Source: Lobulomyces angularis | Taxonomy: Eukaryota > Chytridiomycota > Chytridiomycetes > Lobulomycetales > Lobulomycetaceae | Length of the DNA: 64,000 nucleotides | NCBI GenBank assembly: GCA_027604685.1 | Contig: JADHYX010000018.1 | Span: 49,664-113,663, forward strand | Direction: 5' to 3' | Made by a program: the position numbers and the translations under genes | Shown here: in pieces, positions 25,909 through 36,920 of the stretch | Position numbering within the stretch: position 1 is the first letter of the stretch | Layout: every line of letters begins with the position of its first letter | The notes under the pieces: model-generated | The model's input: only the letters and a program-made list of their open reading frames with translations | The model's database searches: none | Told to the model about the DNA's origin: nothing

Positions 25909-26668
25909 ACTGATGAATTTAATTCACTCGGAAGTTAATATGGAATTTTTAAAAACTAAAGTCTTTTTTTAACAATTAAGTTCTTCCAAAAAGTTTTTTT
26001 GTTTCGGTGGATTTATTCACATGAAATTTCTTTTTCTTCCCTTTTTTAAGCTCAGTTCTATTTTTTGAATTTAAATTAATTATTAAGAATTAACTATTTT
26101 TTATTTTCCAAGTTAATAAAAACTTTAGCCTTTTCTGAAAGAAGGATTTGAAAATGAAGAGTCTATCATGGAAAAAATTATGATAAATTTTGGAATGCTT
26201 TTTTTGGATATACTAGTTAGTTTTTTCAAAAGAGATCAGAGGAAGTATGAAATAGCAGATACACTAAACTGTACAAAGTTGGAAAATTTTTAGCATCTAC
26301 AGGTTTGCTCCAAAAACAATTGTTGGCTTAGATTTTTATTGTTCTAATTTTTTTAATTTAGAGGTCCAAAAATTGGAAAAATATATCTATCTTATACATC
26401 GCCTTTTTTTCCAAAAATTTAATTCAAAGCTAATTTGTGACATTATCGGTAAATTACTTTAATAGCAGCAATACCAGAAAAAAATCTAGGTACGATTCAG
26501 AACGGTATGAAAATTAAAGGTATCATGTAGTCAAGTTATACTTGGTTTTTTAACTATTTGAAAAAATTGGATTAAAAACAAAGAAAAAAAAACAGAAATC
26601 ACAAATATTTATTAAAAAATTTGAAAAAAAAGTATATATATATAAAATGCAATTTACTATATATTTTT
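25909..26668. other. Intergenic, no gene seen
   Basis: Very AT-rich 760 bp between hydrolase B and the proteasome beta6 gene. I found no coding motif, RNA gene or repeat that I can defend. Confidence 0.5.
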
Positions 26669-27629
26669 TTAATCCTTTTTTAAATCAAATTTATGTTTCG
26701 TAACTCCAGACTTTTTAATTACAAATATTTCCAAATAGTCACCAGTGTAAATATCTCTCTCTGTTGCACTGGCAAATGCATCTTTAGTAATTTTCATTGC
26801 TTGATCCAGTGTAAGCAATTCTTCTTTAATGTTTTGATGTTTAGCACCACACTATTAGATTATTAAATTTTTATCTCCCAAAAACTCTTTCGTACCTGAT
26901 TATCTAAAAATGGTTGAATTAACGCAGCTGATGAGCCATGCGCCTGGTATGTTTCCCTTCTATAACATCCAACAGGATCATAAGAAAAAACACACCCTTC
27001 ACCTATATAAAATTAATTTAGCTTTTAATTTTTATTGGTTGTCACCTTTTTCATCTACTCCACCTAAAATGTTAAAAACATAATATGGAAAAAATCTTTT
27101 CTGATATAAAACAGTCATTAACATTTGTGCTGAAGCTGTAGCCGACATAGTTTTATTATGCTTATGCTTATACCACTAAGAAAAAATAAAAAACGTTTTT
27201 AAACAGTGAAATTAAAAATTACTTCTAGTCGTGTTTCTATATTTAAGACTAGATTCACTGAATCCGCATACATTCCAGAAGTAGCTAAAACGGACCCATT
27301 TGAACTAAAGAGTAACACATTTTTTTAAAATAAAATAACTAAATGTGTTGTTACAGTTCGTGGACTTTTGGAGCATATCTAGTGTTAATTGAATATCCTT
27401 CGGATTGACGAGTGTCACCAGCCACTAAACAAAAATCTTTTCCTGCAATCGCTAGCGTGGTTCTATTTTTTATTAAGTAATTTTTTACATAATTAAGGAA
27501 GAGTTACCCGCCATTGTCAGTGTGCGGATTAAATCTATGCTGTATTGGACTTCCAACTGAGTTTAAGAAACCTTCGTGATTTGGATGTGGATCGTAGGGC
27601 ATATTGAATTGTTGTGATTGTTCAAACAT
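26669..27629 (-). CDS. PRE7: 20S proteasome subunit beta-6 (PSMB1/Pre7)
   Basis: Non-catalytic beta-ring subunit of the 20S core. The minus strand starts [20 protein letters not shown] at 27629. It continues through short exons with [91 protein letters not shown] and [17 protein letters not shown], and ends KKD at 26669. Nearly every block matches eukaryotic beta6, including RFFPYYV.N..GG.DEEGKG. Introns are about 45-50 bp. It is head-to-head with the beta5 gene, only 115 bp between start codons, which suggests a shared promoter. Confidence 0.93.
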
Positions 27630-27744
27630 TTTTTGGAGTTCTCTTAAAATGTAGTACGTAAAGTTTTAATATTAAAAAACCCTCTGATCTTAGGGTTTGG
27701 TTAATACGAATCTAGCAATTAATTACATTCTAAAATTTTTTCAA
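27630..27744. promoter_or_regulatory. Candidate bidirectional proteasome promoter with palindrome
   Basis: Only 115 bp separate the start codons of beta6 (minus) and beta5 (plus). Near the middle, 27677-27698, is the inverted repeat AAACCCT-N8-AGGGTTT. Its half-site resembles the TTAGGG-type sites bound by Tbf1/TRF-like factors at some fungal promoters; that binding is inference. I see no match to the yeast PACE (Rpn4) element. Confidence 0.5.
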
Positions 27745-28841
27745 ATGGCATTGGTGAATTTAAATGATGTTTTATCGTTTACAGGAAATGAGGAAGATTC
27801 TGCATTTGACGATGCAAAAAGCAGTTGTATGAATTTTGAAACCTCTCTCAACTTTAAGTTACCAACTTTCAGCATTCAAAATCTTAGCGATGTAAGTGAT
27901 ATTGCAACTGCTGTTTATTTCAGCAAATTTAATTTGAAATTTAAATTTTTTTTTTAATTTAAATTAGCCGGTAGACTTTTTAAAACAGCAAATGTCGAAT
28001 GAAAATAATTCAAGAATTGCTATAAAAAAGGGAACTACAACTCTTGCCTTTGTTTTTCAAGGTGGTGTTATTATAGCTGTAGATTCACGTGCCACCGGCG
28101 GTGCATATATCGGTTTGTTTTATGGTTTAATGTTTTCTTAACTCGCATTTATTTATTTTAGCGGATGGGGGTGTAAAGAAAGTTATCGAAATCAACCCAT
28201 ATTTATTGGGAACAATGGCTGGGGGTGCAGCAGATTGTATGTATTGGGAACGTGAATTAGGCCGACGCTGTAGGTTATACGAATTTAGAGAAAAGGAAAG
28301 AATCACTGTTAGTGCAGCTTCCAAATTATTATGTAATATTGTTTATGGATATAAAGGTATGGGTTTATCAATGGTATGTATTGATGCATACTTTAAATGT
28401 TGTTTACTGAAACGAATGGTAGGGAACAATGGTAACAGGTTGGGATAAAACGGGCCCGGGACTTTACTATGTTGACAGTGACGGTCAGAGACTAAAATCT
28501 GATTTATTTTCGGTAGGTTCTGGATCAACTTATGCTTATGGTGTCTTGGATTCCTTGTATGATTATAATATGTCCGTAGAAGACGCCATTGAATTAGGCA
28601 CTAGAGCTATATATCACGCAGGTCATAGAGATGCTTATTCTGGGAATACCGTCAATGGTATTATATTTTTTATCATATTGTTTAATATCTCCATCAGTGT
28701 ATCATATGAAAAAAACAGGATGGGAATTTATTTATAATAAGGATATTAATGAGTTGCATTACAAGGTATTTTCTTGCAAAAACTTCATTTATTTTATTTT
28801 TTTAGTATGCTGCTGAGGCAAAGCCATCTACTTTGAGTTAA
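27745..28841 (+). CDS. PRE2: 20S proteasome subunit beta-5 (PSMB5/Pre2)
   Basis: Chymotrypsin-like catalytic subunit of the 20S core. The propeptide begins [12 protein letters not shown] (ATG 27745; an upstream in-frame ATG at 27697 would lie on the promoter palindrome and is less likely). The mature N-terminus follows KKG at [11 protein letters not shown], supplying the catalytic Thr. [82 protein letters not shown] and [13 protein letters not shown] are all canonical. Six exons; the last encodes [11 protein letters not shown]. It shares the intergenic region with beta6. Confidence 0.94.
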
Positions 28842-28992
28842 TGTATGATTTTAGCATTTAGCAATATTTTTAATTATGTGTTATCTTTTTAAATTAATAA
28901 ACTTGATTTTGTATAATTACCATACTTAATGTCTTCCATTTTAAAAAAAAATAAAAAATTTTTTATTAGAAAAATACTATTTTCTTTGGATA

Positions 28993-31093
28993 ATGGTATC
29001 AAATAATATTAATGTGGAGCAAAGATTGGATCAGGCAGCTAATTATGACATACACCAACATTCTTTTCAACTTGTAAAAGATATTCAGGATGCCATTATA
29101 AATAATAACTTTGTTGAAGCAGATAGTTTAATAATCGAATTAGTACAACTGCAGCGAAACTTAAGTATTTGACTTATAAATTAGACTTTTAAATTAACCC
29201 ACTAGCTTAGCGATGAAAAATAAATATAAAAAAGACGAAACTGTTGAGTTAAAAAATAAAAATCAAATTCACTTATCAGAGTTAGAAAACATTAGATATC
29301 GAGCAAAATTTTTGCAGGTTGCAATACTACTTGATATTTATATTTTATGTACTTATTTTAGCATGAGTTGACTGAGACGTTAAACTTTGAAACAAAGTAT
29401 CACCTCATAAAACTTTTGCCTTTGGAAGAATATTTGAGTATTTCAGATGACAAGGAAACAAATCAGCATAGATTAATGATTAATAGATTAAATTATGAGC
29501 TAGAATCCAGGAAAAAATTAAGGGAAAAGGAAATCAAAAACAAATTGATTGACAATAACCTAAAAACTTCTAAAAAAGTATTGCAAGACAAATTAGAAAA
29601 AATTGATGCTCAAATTGAACAGTTTATTAAGGTGATTTTTTTGCAAAAACATTGACTTTATACAAAAAGTTTTTTTTTTTCATTCACAAAATTTCAATCA
29701 GGCAACAGAAGATTTGCAAGATACATTTGGTTTAAAGATAACTAAAAAGCATGTTTTAAAAAAGAAAGGAAAGTTTTTACCAAATAAACTTTCTACAATG
29801 TTTTTAAGTTTAGTTGATTTTGATGACAAAAATGGTAATAAATTGAAATTTTTTTGATTTAACTATATTAAACCTGTACACAGAAAAAGTAATATCAATC
29901 GAGATAGAAGGGGATCAAACTGAGGCTAGATCAATTTCAAATATTTTAAAGAAGAAAAAAGAAGAAAAAAAAATAAATGAAAATGTGGAAAAAATGGACA
30001 TTGATGAAACAACAGGAGGAAACGACGATGTAGAAGATGAGGAGGAGGAAGATGAAACTGAAATTAATATAACTAAAATTCATCCCTTACAGGTGATTGT
30101 AACGTTGCTCAAAACTGGAGTGAAATTAGTATTCAGTTTTTTGACTGAAAGCGAAGCAATTTTAGTTAAACCTATTTTAACTTCCAATTTAGAGTTTATT
30201 CCAAGTAGTTATATTCTTGATTTCGATAATAGTTGGGGAGTATATAAAAAGTTCACTGGAAATTTGGAAAAAATTAGGTAAAATGTGAATAAATTTATCT
30301 AAACATATTCATTATTTTAAAAATTTTTTTAGTCAAAATTTTGTTAGCGAAGATGGCTCTCCTTATTTATGGGCACAGCAGTGGACTGGAGATGTTTCAA
30401 TTTTACCAAATTGCTCAAATTCAGAAATTTTTAAAGTAAATACAAAAACGTTTGATTTAATAAACAGCAGATATTTAACGTTGAGAATGTTGGATGACCA
30501 ATTAAAACAGTTGAAGGCAGGTAATCCAAAGTTACAAGTTCCTAAATCTGGTAACAAAATCTTGATAAATGTATTGAGTGTAATCCTTTTTTAGATAAAA
30601 TTAAGCCTATAAAGGTTGTCGAATTTTTGTTAATTGAGGAAGAAACCTATGGATTAAATTTTAAAATTTCATTTGATTTTAAAGGTTATATTTCGAATAT
30701 CCTTTAAAAACTAATATAAATTTAGGCAACAAATTTGAAACCACACTAAATTTGCAACAGAATTATCCAAAAGTTTCTCCTATATGGAAGATTATTAATT
30801 TTACTTCTGGACAAACAAGTCAAAATCTGCATGCAATGAAAAACGAAGCTCTGCATTTTAAAAAAATTGAATTTGAAATCAATATTAAGATTGATAAATT
30901 TAAAGATATATTTGACAACTTTAGTTTGGATTTACTTTTAGGATATCAGTTGGTAAAGATGTCCACTTGTTTTGAAAATTTTATAAAACATTTTTTTGAT
31001 GGAGCTGGTACAAATACTAGTGGTGATGGAGGGGCAGGGAATGATGAGGCAGATATAGAGGAAGAGATTAGCAAAATGTATAGAATATTTTAA
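28993..31093 (+). CDS. THOC5: THO complex subunit 5
   Basis: THOC5 is a subunit of THO/TREX, which couples transcription to mRNA export in the nucleus. About seven exons and roughly 600 residues. The N-terminal part has LVQLQRNLTMKNKYKK, then HLSELENIRYRAKFLQHE, FETKYHLIKLLPLEEYL and HRLMINRLNYELESRKKL, the conserved THOC5 coiled-coil order (including the LDWELEQRKRL-like block). A lysine/acidic segment with VEDEEEEDETEINI (about 30030) separates this from the C-terminal half, which has HPLQVIVTLLKTGVKLVFSF, SPYLWAQQWTGD, WKIINFT and FEINIKIDKFKDIFD. It starts 150 bp after the beta5 stop. Saccharomyces lacks a clear THOC5, so this is a non-yeast trait. Confidence 0.8.
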
Positions 31094-31222
31094 GAAACTA
31101 TAGTTTGGCGAATAGAAGTTTTTAATGATAACTATAATTAATATTTTAAATTAAAAAAATTTATTGAAAAAAAATTCTTTATGGTATAATATTATAGAAT
31201 ATCTGGTTATTTCTTTGTAAAC

Positions 31223-32458
31223 TTAAAGAAAATTCTCCGCATTCTTAATGGAAATAGTAATAGAAGATAAAAGCGATTCAAAAAGTAAATTTTTGTTTTT
31301 CAAAATTTTTTTTAAATCCCAACCAAATAGCGATGATTTCAATTCAGTTAGAATAAAATTAATTTTTGCCTCCATTTTTAAAGTTTCATCACTTAAATGA
31401 AAAAAGTATAAATTAATATTCAAGTTTAAATATTTTTGAAGGATTTTTGTTAAATCAAATTCGCTTTTAAGACCATTGGGATCATCTGAGTTAAAATATC
31501 TATCATCATGCAAACCATAATTATTAAACTCCTCTCCATGACCAGGTCTTTCTGTCATTAATATTAATGTCTTGCTTTTACTTTTCCAAGAAAGATCCAA
31601 GGTGCGTTTTAACCCACCTAAAAAATCGTCAGCTTTATCAAATGGTTCATTTTGCAGATTAACGTTTTCATTTAAAAAAATTATAAACTCTGTCACAGTA
31701 CAAAAGTCTTTGATTAAATAATGAGATAGTCCATCCACTATTTTCAAAATTTAAAATAATAAAAAGAAAAAATTTTTTTTTTTTACCTCCAAAATCAGTA
31801 AAACCAACGAAGGCCATTCTTATCTCGGCGTATGAGTATTTTTGGTCCAATTCAAAGACAGTTCGATTAATACTTGCCTTAAGAAGATTAATTGTGCTTT
31901 GTGCATTTCCAGCCAAGTTTAACAGAAAAGCAACATCGGTTGTACAAGTTTTTAAATTTTTGATGGGCAAATATGAAGGTAAATAATTTGAATAATTATG
32001 CATTACAGCATCATTCAATGCAAGTTGGCGGTGAGAATAATGACTATTTGAAATGTATTCTTGGCGAAAATCATACAAGTCATCGTAAGCCGATGTGTTA
32101 TTTATTGCAGAAGGCAGCTGAACATTTTTTGATGAAGATCGAATAGGGGGATTATTTTCTGAAGCATTTCTTGGGGGAATAACAAAGGAAGCGTTACGTT
32201 GAGGAGGTTTCAAACTGGATTCAAGTCCACTATAATTTTCGGTTGCAGTAGTTGTGTACGTAGGTTGGTTGAAAGTTTTTAATTTTTTTTTAACCAAGTC
32301 ATCTTTAGGTTGTAAAAATTGTAATCCTAATGAGTTAAATTTATTTTGAATTTCCCTAATAAAAAAAAATATAAAAAAAAATAAATAATAGCTTTTTTTA
32401 ATAAAAAAAAATAAATAAATTAAATTATTTACTCTAAATCATTTGCACTTGAAATCAT
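31223..32458 (-). CDS. VwkA-like von Willebrand A domain protein with degenerate MIDAS
   Basis: Three exons on the minus strand, starting MISSANDLEE (ATG 32456-32458) and EIQNKFNSLGLQF, then a Ser/Pro/Asn-rich stretch. The vWA domain begins TDVAFLLNLAGNAQSTINLL and continues AEIRMAFVGFTDFG, FCTVTEFIIFLNENVNL, SWKSKSKTLILMTERPGHGE and LHDDRYFNSDDPNG, then YFFHLSDETLKMEAK. This order matches the vWA of alpha-kinase VwkA-type proteins (F.GYRD, D.PGHG, DP.G). The MIDAS signature D-x-T/S-G-S is replaced by NLAGN, so metal binding is doubtful. No alpha-kinase domain follows; the protein ends soon after the vWA fold (IKNAENFL). About 390 residues; function unknown. Confidence 0.62.
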
Positions 32459-33078
32459 TCTTGGTTGAAGTATTTGGAAAATTTGACAGCAAATAAAGTA
32501 TTTTTTGTAAACTTTTTTTACTTTTTAAAGTAAGGATTTGTATGGCAATTACATTCATGGCTGACACCAAAAAATAGGAATTCCAAATTATAGAATTTAT
32601 CTGAATTCAATAGGACTATTATGGCTGATAAGTGACCATAAAAATGGCTTGCAGTTGAGTACATCTGCTACATTCATAACATTTTTTATTAGATAACTCT
32701 TCTTTTCTTTAAGTACCTAATCTTCTCTGTATCAAAAAAATAGCATTTTTGGCAGCTAATACCAATAACATTATATATCTGATTACTGTAGATTTTTGTT
32801 ACATTCTGCATTCTTGTTCCAAGTCATTATTTCTCTAGACTTCGCTTTCCAAAATTCAAGTTGAGTTTTTCTATATATAAATAACGTTATAATTTTCTTG
32901 AAAACAATTTTATTATGCAAGTTTTCAAAAAAAACTTCAAAAAGTATGAATGTAAAAAAAAAACAAAAAAACAGTTGTTTTGCATCAAATCTTTAATTAA
33001 ACACAATTATCTATAAATAATCAGAAAATTAAAGAAATAATTACTTCTCATCTAGGAGCAAATACTTTTTTAAACAAT
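32459..33078. other. Intergenic, no gene seen
   Basis: AT-rich spacer of 620 bp between two minus-strand genes. No coding or RNA signal supported. Confidence 0.5.
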
Positions 33079-34727
33079 TTACTTTTTTCTATTCACCCAA
33101 ACAATAAGACCTACACTCAAAACTGAAACAATTAAAAGGGTTCTCAAGTTAAAAAAACTATATATCTTTTCATCTTCAACTTCATCACTAAAAGTGGCTC
33201 CTTTCGACTTTTTTTTTTTTTTTAAATTTTTTCCTTTATTACTTTTCTTTTTTTGTTGAACAAACTTTATTTCATCGTTACTATTTTCAATTTCTTTCAC
33301 ATTTAGCTTTTTAACTTCCACAACTAAACTCTTTAAATAATCTTGAATTTCCTGATTTTCACCTCTTTTTATAGTTTTACTTAATTCAACATATTTGTTT
33401 AACTCTACTTCACTTAATCCCAGCAATGGTGGTGGTAGATTTAAACTTGGGTTTGCTTGTCGAGCTAATTTAATCATTTCAATTGCTCCAGGAATATCTT
33501 GATCAACTCCAAAGGCGTTTAAATAAAAAACGCCAATATTGAAAATAGAGTCTGGATGTCCTGCCATACCCGACAACTTCCAGTAAATAAGAGATTCTTT
33601 GGGATTTGGATCGCCTATGTATAATAAATATTAAAAATAAATTAATTGCTTTTTTTTTTAATTTTTTACCTAAACCGTGGCCGCCTTCCATAAACATCAA
33701 ACCTAGTTGAAATGAAGCGGATATATAAATATTGGGTAAGGTTTTGTGAATATTTACAGTTTCATAAACTTTTTTGAAAAACTTGACTGCTTCAACGTAA
33801 TCTTGTGATACACCATGAGTTCCATGTAAATATGTTGTTGCAACTACATAACAAGCTTCAGCATTCCCTAACAATGCAGCCTTCACATCAAAAAAACTAT
33901 AAATCAATTCATATTTATCATATACCTCTTTATGCCATTGATGAGAAGCGGCTTGATCTTTTTTTAGAGGAAAATTATACTGTTTGTATTCTTCACCGTT
34001 TCCAATTTCATACCAAGCAGCTATAAAACAATTTAACGAAATTAAATTTTGTAAAATGAATGCTTATTGTACCTAGTTTTAATTGTGCTGATATGCATCC
34101 TTTTTCAGCTGAAACTTGCAAATACTTTACAGCTTTGTTAACATCTCCAGACAAATGCGCATTGGAACCGATTTCATATAAAGATTGTATATCACAACCC
34201 ATCTCCTCAGATTTTCCTTTTTTAATGAGTAGTGGCCAAACTTGACCGATGGATTCAGGTGATTTTTCTAAATGTATCGTCATTAATTTATGATTTTGAT
34301 CATCCGATATAGCTTCCAATTGCCAGATACTATCAAATGGTAAAACAGTTCCATATAATTCGCCCTAATAGAATATGAATTAAATTAAAATATAAAAAAA
34401 ATTAAAAATGAAACAATAAAAATAATTAAAAATATTAATAAATTTTTAATTATCTAAAATACGAAGGTCATACATCTAATCTGGGTAATTTTTCGGTAGG
34501 GAGTTTGCAGTAAATGTAGTTGTTCTCAAATTTCACTTCAGGTTTTACATTGACAGGAATAACTTGTTGAATGTTAATTTGATCATCACTTTGAGTAAAT
34601 GACCAAATTGACCCTACATTGTAATTTAGTTGAATTAATTTTTTTTAAACCAACTATAAATTGAAATTTGTTTGTTACCATCAGCTTGATAAGTAAAATT
34701 GTTACTGGCAGAAGACGATGAAGACAT
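33079..34727 (-). CDS. CS-domain / SEL1-repeat protein with C-terminal membrane anchor
   Basis: Four or five exons, about 500 residues. The N-terminal 110 residues resemble a CS (p23/NudC-like) domain: SIWSFTQSDDQINI, VKFENNYIYCKLP, LDGELYGTVLPFDSIWQLE and HKLMTIHLEKSPE, ending with VWPLLIKKG. SEL1-type repeats follow: DVNKAVKYLQVSAEKGCISA, NAEACYVVATTYLHGTHGVS, FQLGLMFMEGGHGLG and SIFNIGVFYLNAFGVDQDIP. A lysine-rich linker (KSNKGKNLKKKKKSK) precedes a single C-terminal hydrophobic helix, TLLIVSVLSVGLIVWV, with RKK after it, as in tail-anchored proteins. The first ATG gives no clear signal peptide, although a hydrophobic WLIILL lies just upstream in frame. If that is translated from an earlier exon, the topology would resemble Hrd3/SEL1L. 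Function not assigned. Confidence 0.7.
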
Positions 34728-34933
34728 TAACAAAATAATTAACCAGCACTAAAAACTATATATATAGTAAATGAATGAAGTTAAGTTCGAATAAATAAAT
34801 TTAAAAAAAAAAAAAAAATAGCAAAAACACTTAATATGGAATGGATAGCACTATGGCTCGGCTGGCTTCAGCCTTAAAATAAAAAACTACGGAGTTTAAA
34901 AACTTTAAATTTGAACAACTTGATACCAACCAT

Positions 34934-36745
34934 ATGGCATTAAACTTAATTTATTTATTTCTCCTATTGTCATCTAAAGCCTTTCAAATACCGGTTTCTG
35001 GACTTCAAGTTCTACCAGTGGAAAGCAAACGGTAAATGGAAATTGGCTATTATCTAGTTTAAATTAATAAATAAAAGAGATAAAATGCATACTAAAATTT
35101 CTTCTTTCTAGAACTCCATTATGTATAATAAGCTCGTGGGAAGAAGGAAACTTGCCTGATTATGCCTTCAATGCATTCGAATCTTTAATAACTAGTGAAA
35201 AATATATAAAACTACACCTTTTCCACTATAAAACTAAAAATCTTCCACCTGTAAATAAGTATCAAAAATTAGAAATGATAGACATTGCAAAAATTGATGA
35301 CGGAGCGTATGCAAAGGATGGTTTTTCTGAATTTTTAACCAAAAGAATATGTGAAATTTTTGAAGTAAAGTAAGCGAATAAATTTTTTTAAGGTGAATAA
35401 TTTAGTTTTTAATTAAAGTTCAGACAAAACATCAGAAGAGTACAGAATGCTTAAGTCCGCGATAACTTATTTGCAATACAGACCTAAAAGTGCACCTGCT
35501 ATGTGTCAGCTGAGGTAAAAACTTCAAAACTTGAAAATTTAACTTATATTATAGAGGAATGTACGGGAGAATTTTTGAGAAGTGGATAAATTCAAACGTT
35601 TGCGATTCGTGGGCGTGGGCGGATTTGGATGTCATTTTTGGTGATTTAAAAGGCTGGATGGAAGGAAACCTACTAATTTGGGATATGGTAAAATTTATAA
35701 TTATGAAATAAATTAACCTCTTTGTCTTTAATAGGATGTGTTTACCTTAAGTGGAACAGACTGGTACTAAAAAATTTTTATCTCTATATTCAAATAAAAC
35801 CAAACATTTATCGCTAAATTTTAGGGATAGTATTTATACGAGGGGCCAGTTCACCGCCCATAACTTATTGAGAAATCCTGAGAAAGTTAACAATATTTGG
35901 AAATACTGTAATTATTTTGATTCAATTTCCACTCTGTCAAAAGCATTTGTTTACTCTGGTTTATGTATTGATGAAGGTATCTTTTGTATAATTATTTTCG
36001 ATTATCAATTTTATTTAGGTTGCTATGGTAGAGCAGTTTTCGACTCAAACTTAAAATTTGGAGTTTTTCCATGGCAGGTATATTTAATGCTTAATAGTAT
36101 TTGAAATGTGATATTCTATAAGGGAAACGATTGGGATTCTCAAAATATTAAATACGCGGCCTTTTTGGAAAACAGATTGTGGGTAGCAAAAAAATGTGAC
36201 AGTAATCCAGATTGCAGAACTACTTTAATTAAAGACCTGGCTCAAATGAAGGAACATAGAGATTTTATTAGTGGGAAAATATTTAACAAATCAGCTTTAG
36301 AAGTAGCTAGCACTGAAGTCATAAATGTTACTAGAGTTGATATTGACACTACCAAAAAAGGTTGCCTTTGGTGGATTGCTGACACCTATAAAACTTGTGC
36401 TGCACAAGGGCATGGTATAACTTTTTTAACTATCCTCATTTTAAAAATATTCTAAAAACTCTAGGTATAAAAACGCCAGGTTACCAGTACTTCATATATA
36501 TTGAAAACAGCAAAATGGAAATGATTTTGTGGCATTATAAACCATTAAACAAAAAGCAACTTATTTTGGAGTCTGGGGAATTTGAGTACTTGGAGGAATC
36601 CACCTCTGTTGAATTGTCTAAAATGATTAGGGAGAAAATGGTATTTCACTTTTCCCACTGGAAATCTAAACTAAGACATAATGAAATAAATAATTCAAAA
36701 TTCGGATCTGTTATCATTGAACTTTCTAAGTATATGACTGAATAA
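34934..36745 (+). CDS. Secreted/lumenal glycosyltransferase-like protein, copy A
   Basis: Multi-exon gene encoding about 430 residues. MALNLIYLFLLLSSKAFQIP is a signal peptide. Conserved features shared with copy B are CIISSWEEGNLPDYAFNAF, FHYKTKNLP, GMYGRIFEKWINSNVCDSWA, the DxD motif WADLDVIFGDL, DVFTLSGTDW, YTRGQFTAHN and IDEGCYGRAV. A cysteine-rich C-terminal part (KKCDSNPDCRTT, KGCLWWIADTYKTC) follows. A DxD in a W-x-D-L-D context is typical of nucleotide-sugar glycosyltransferases using Mn2+. The family recalls poorly characterised fungal proteins of the DUF6625 type; no activity is known to me. It would act in the secretory pathway or outside the cell. Copy B lies 175 bp downstream in the same orientation. 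Confidence 0.7.
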
Positions 36746-36920
36746 GTAGTAAAGTTGATTTTAATAAAATTTTTTTTTTATAAAAATTATCGTTCCTTTT
36801 GAAATTCATTTCTTAATTGAATTAGAGTTGTAAAACAAAATAAAAGAGGCTTCTTAAAATAAATTGTTTAACGTCGGACTTTAAAAAAAAATTCAATTTC
36901 ACTAAAATCGTCAAAATTAT

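Noticed and set aside
25909..26668. Possible further Fanzor or transposase relic in the AT-rich spacer
   Set aside because: No frame showed the RuvC or zinc-ribbon blocks seen in the other three copies, nor terminal repeats.
27677..27698. AAACCCT/AGGGTTT as an interstitial telomere repeat
   Set aside because: Only one inverted pair with an 8-base spacer, not a tandem array; better read as a regulatory palindrome.
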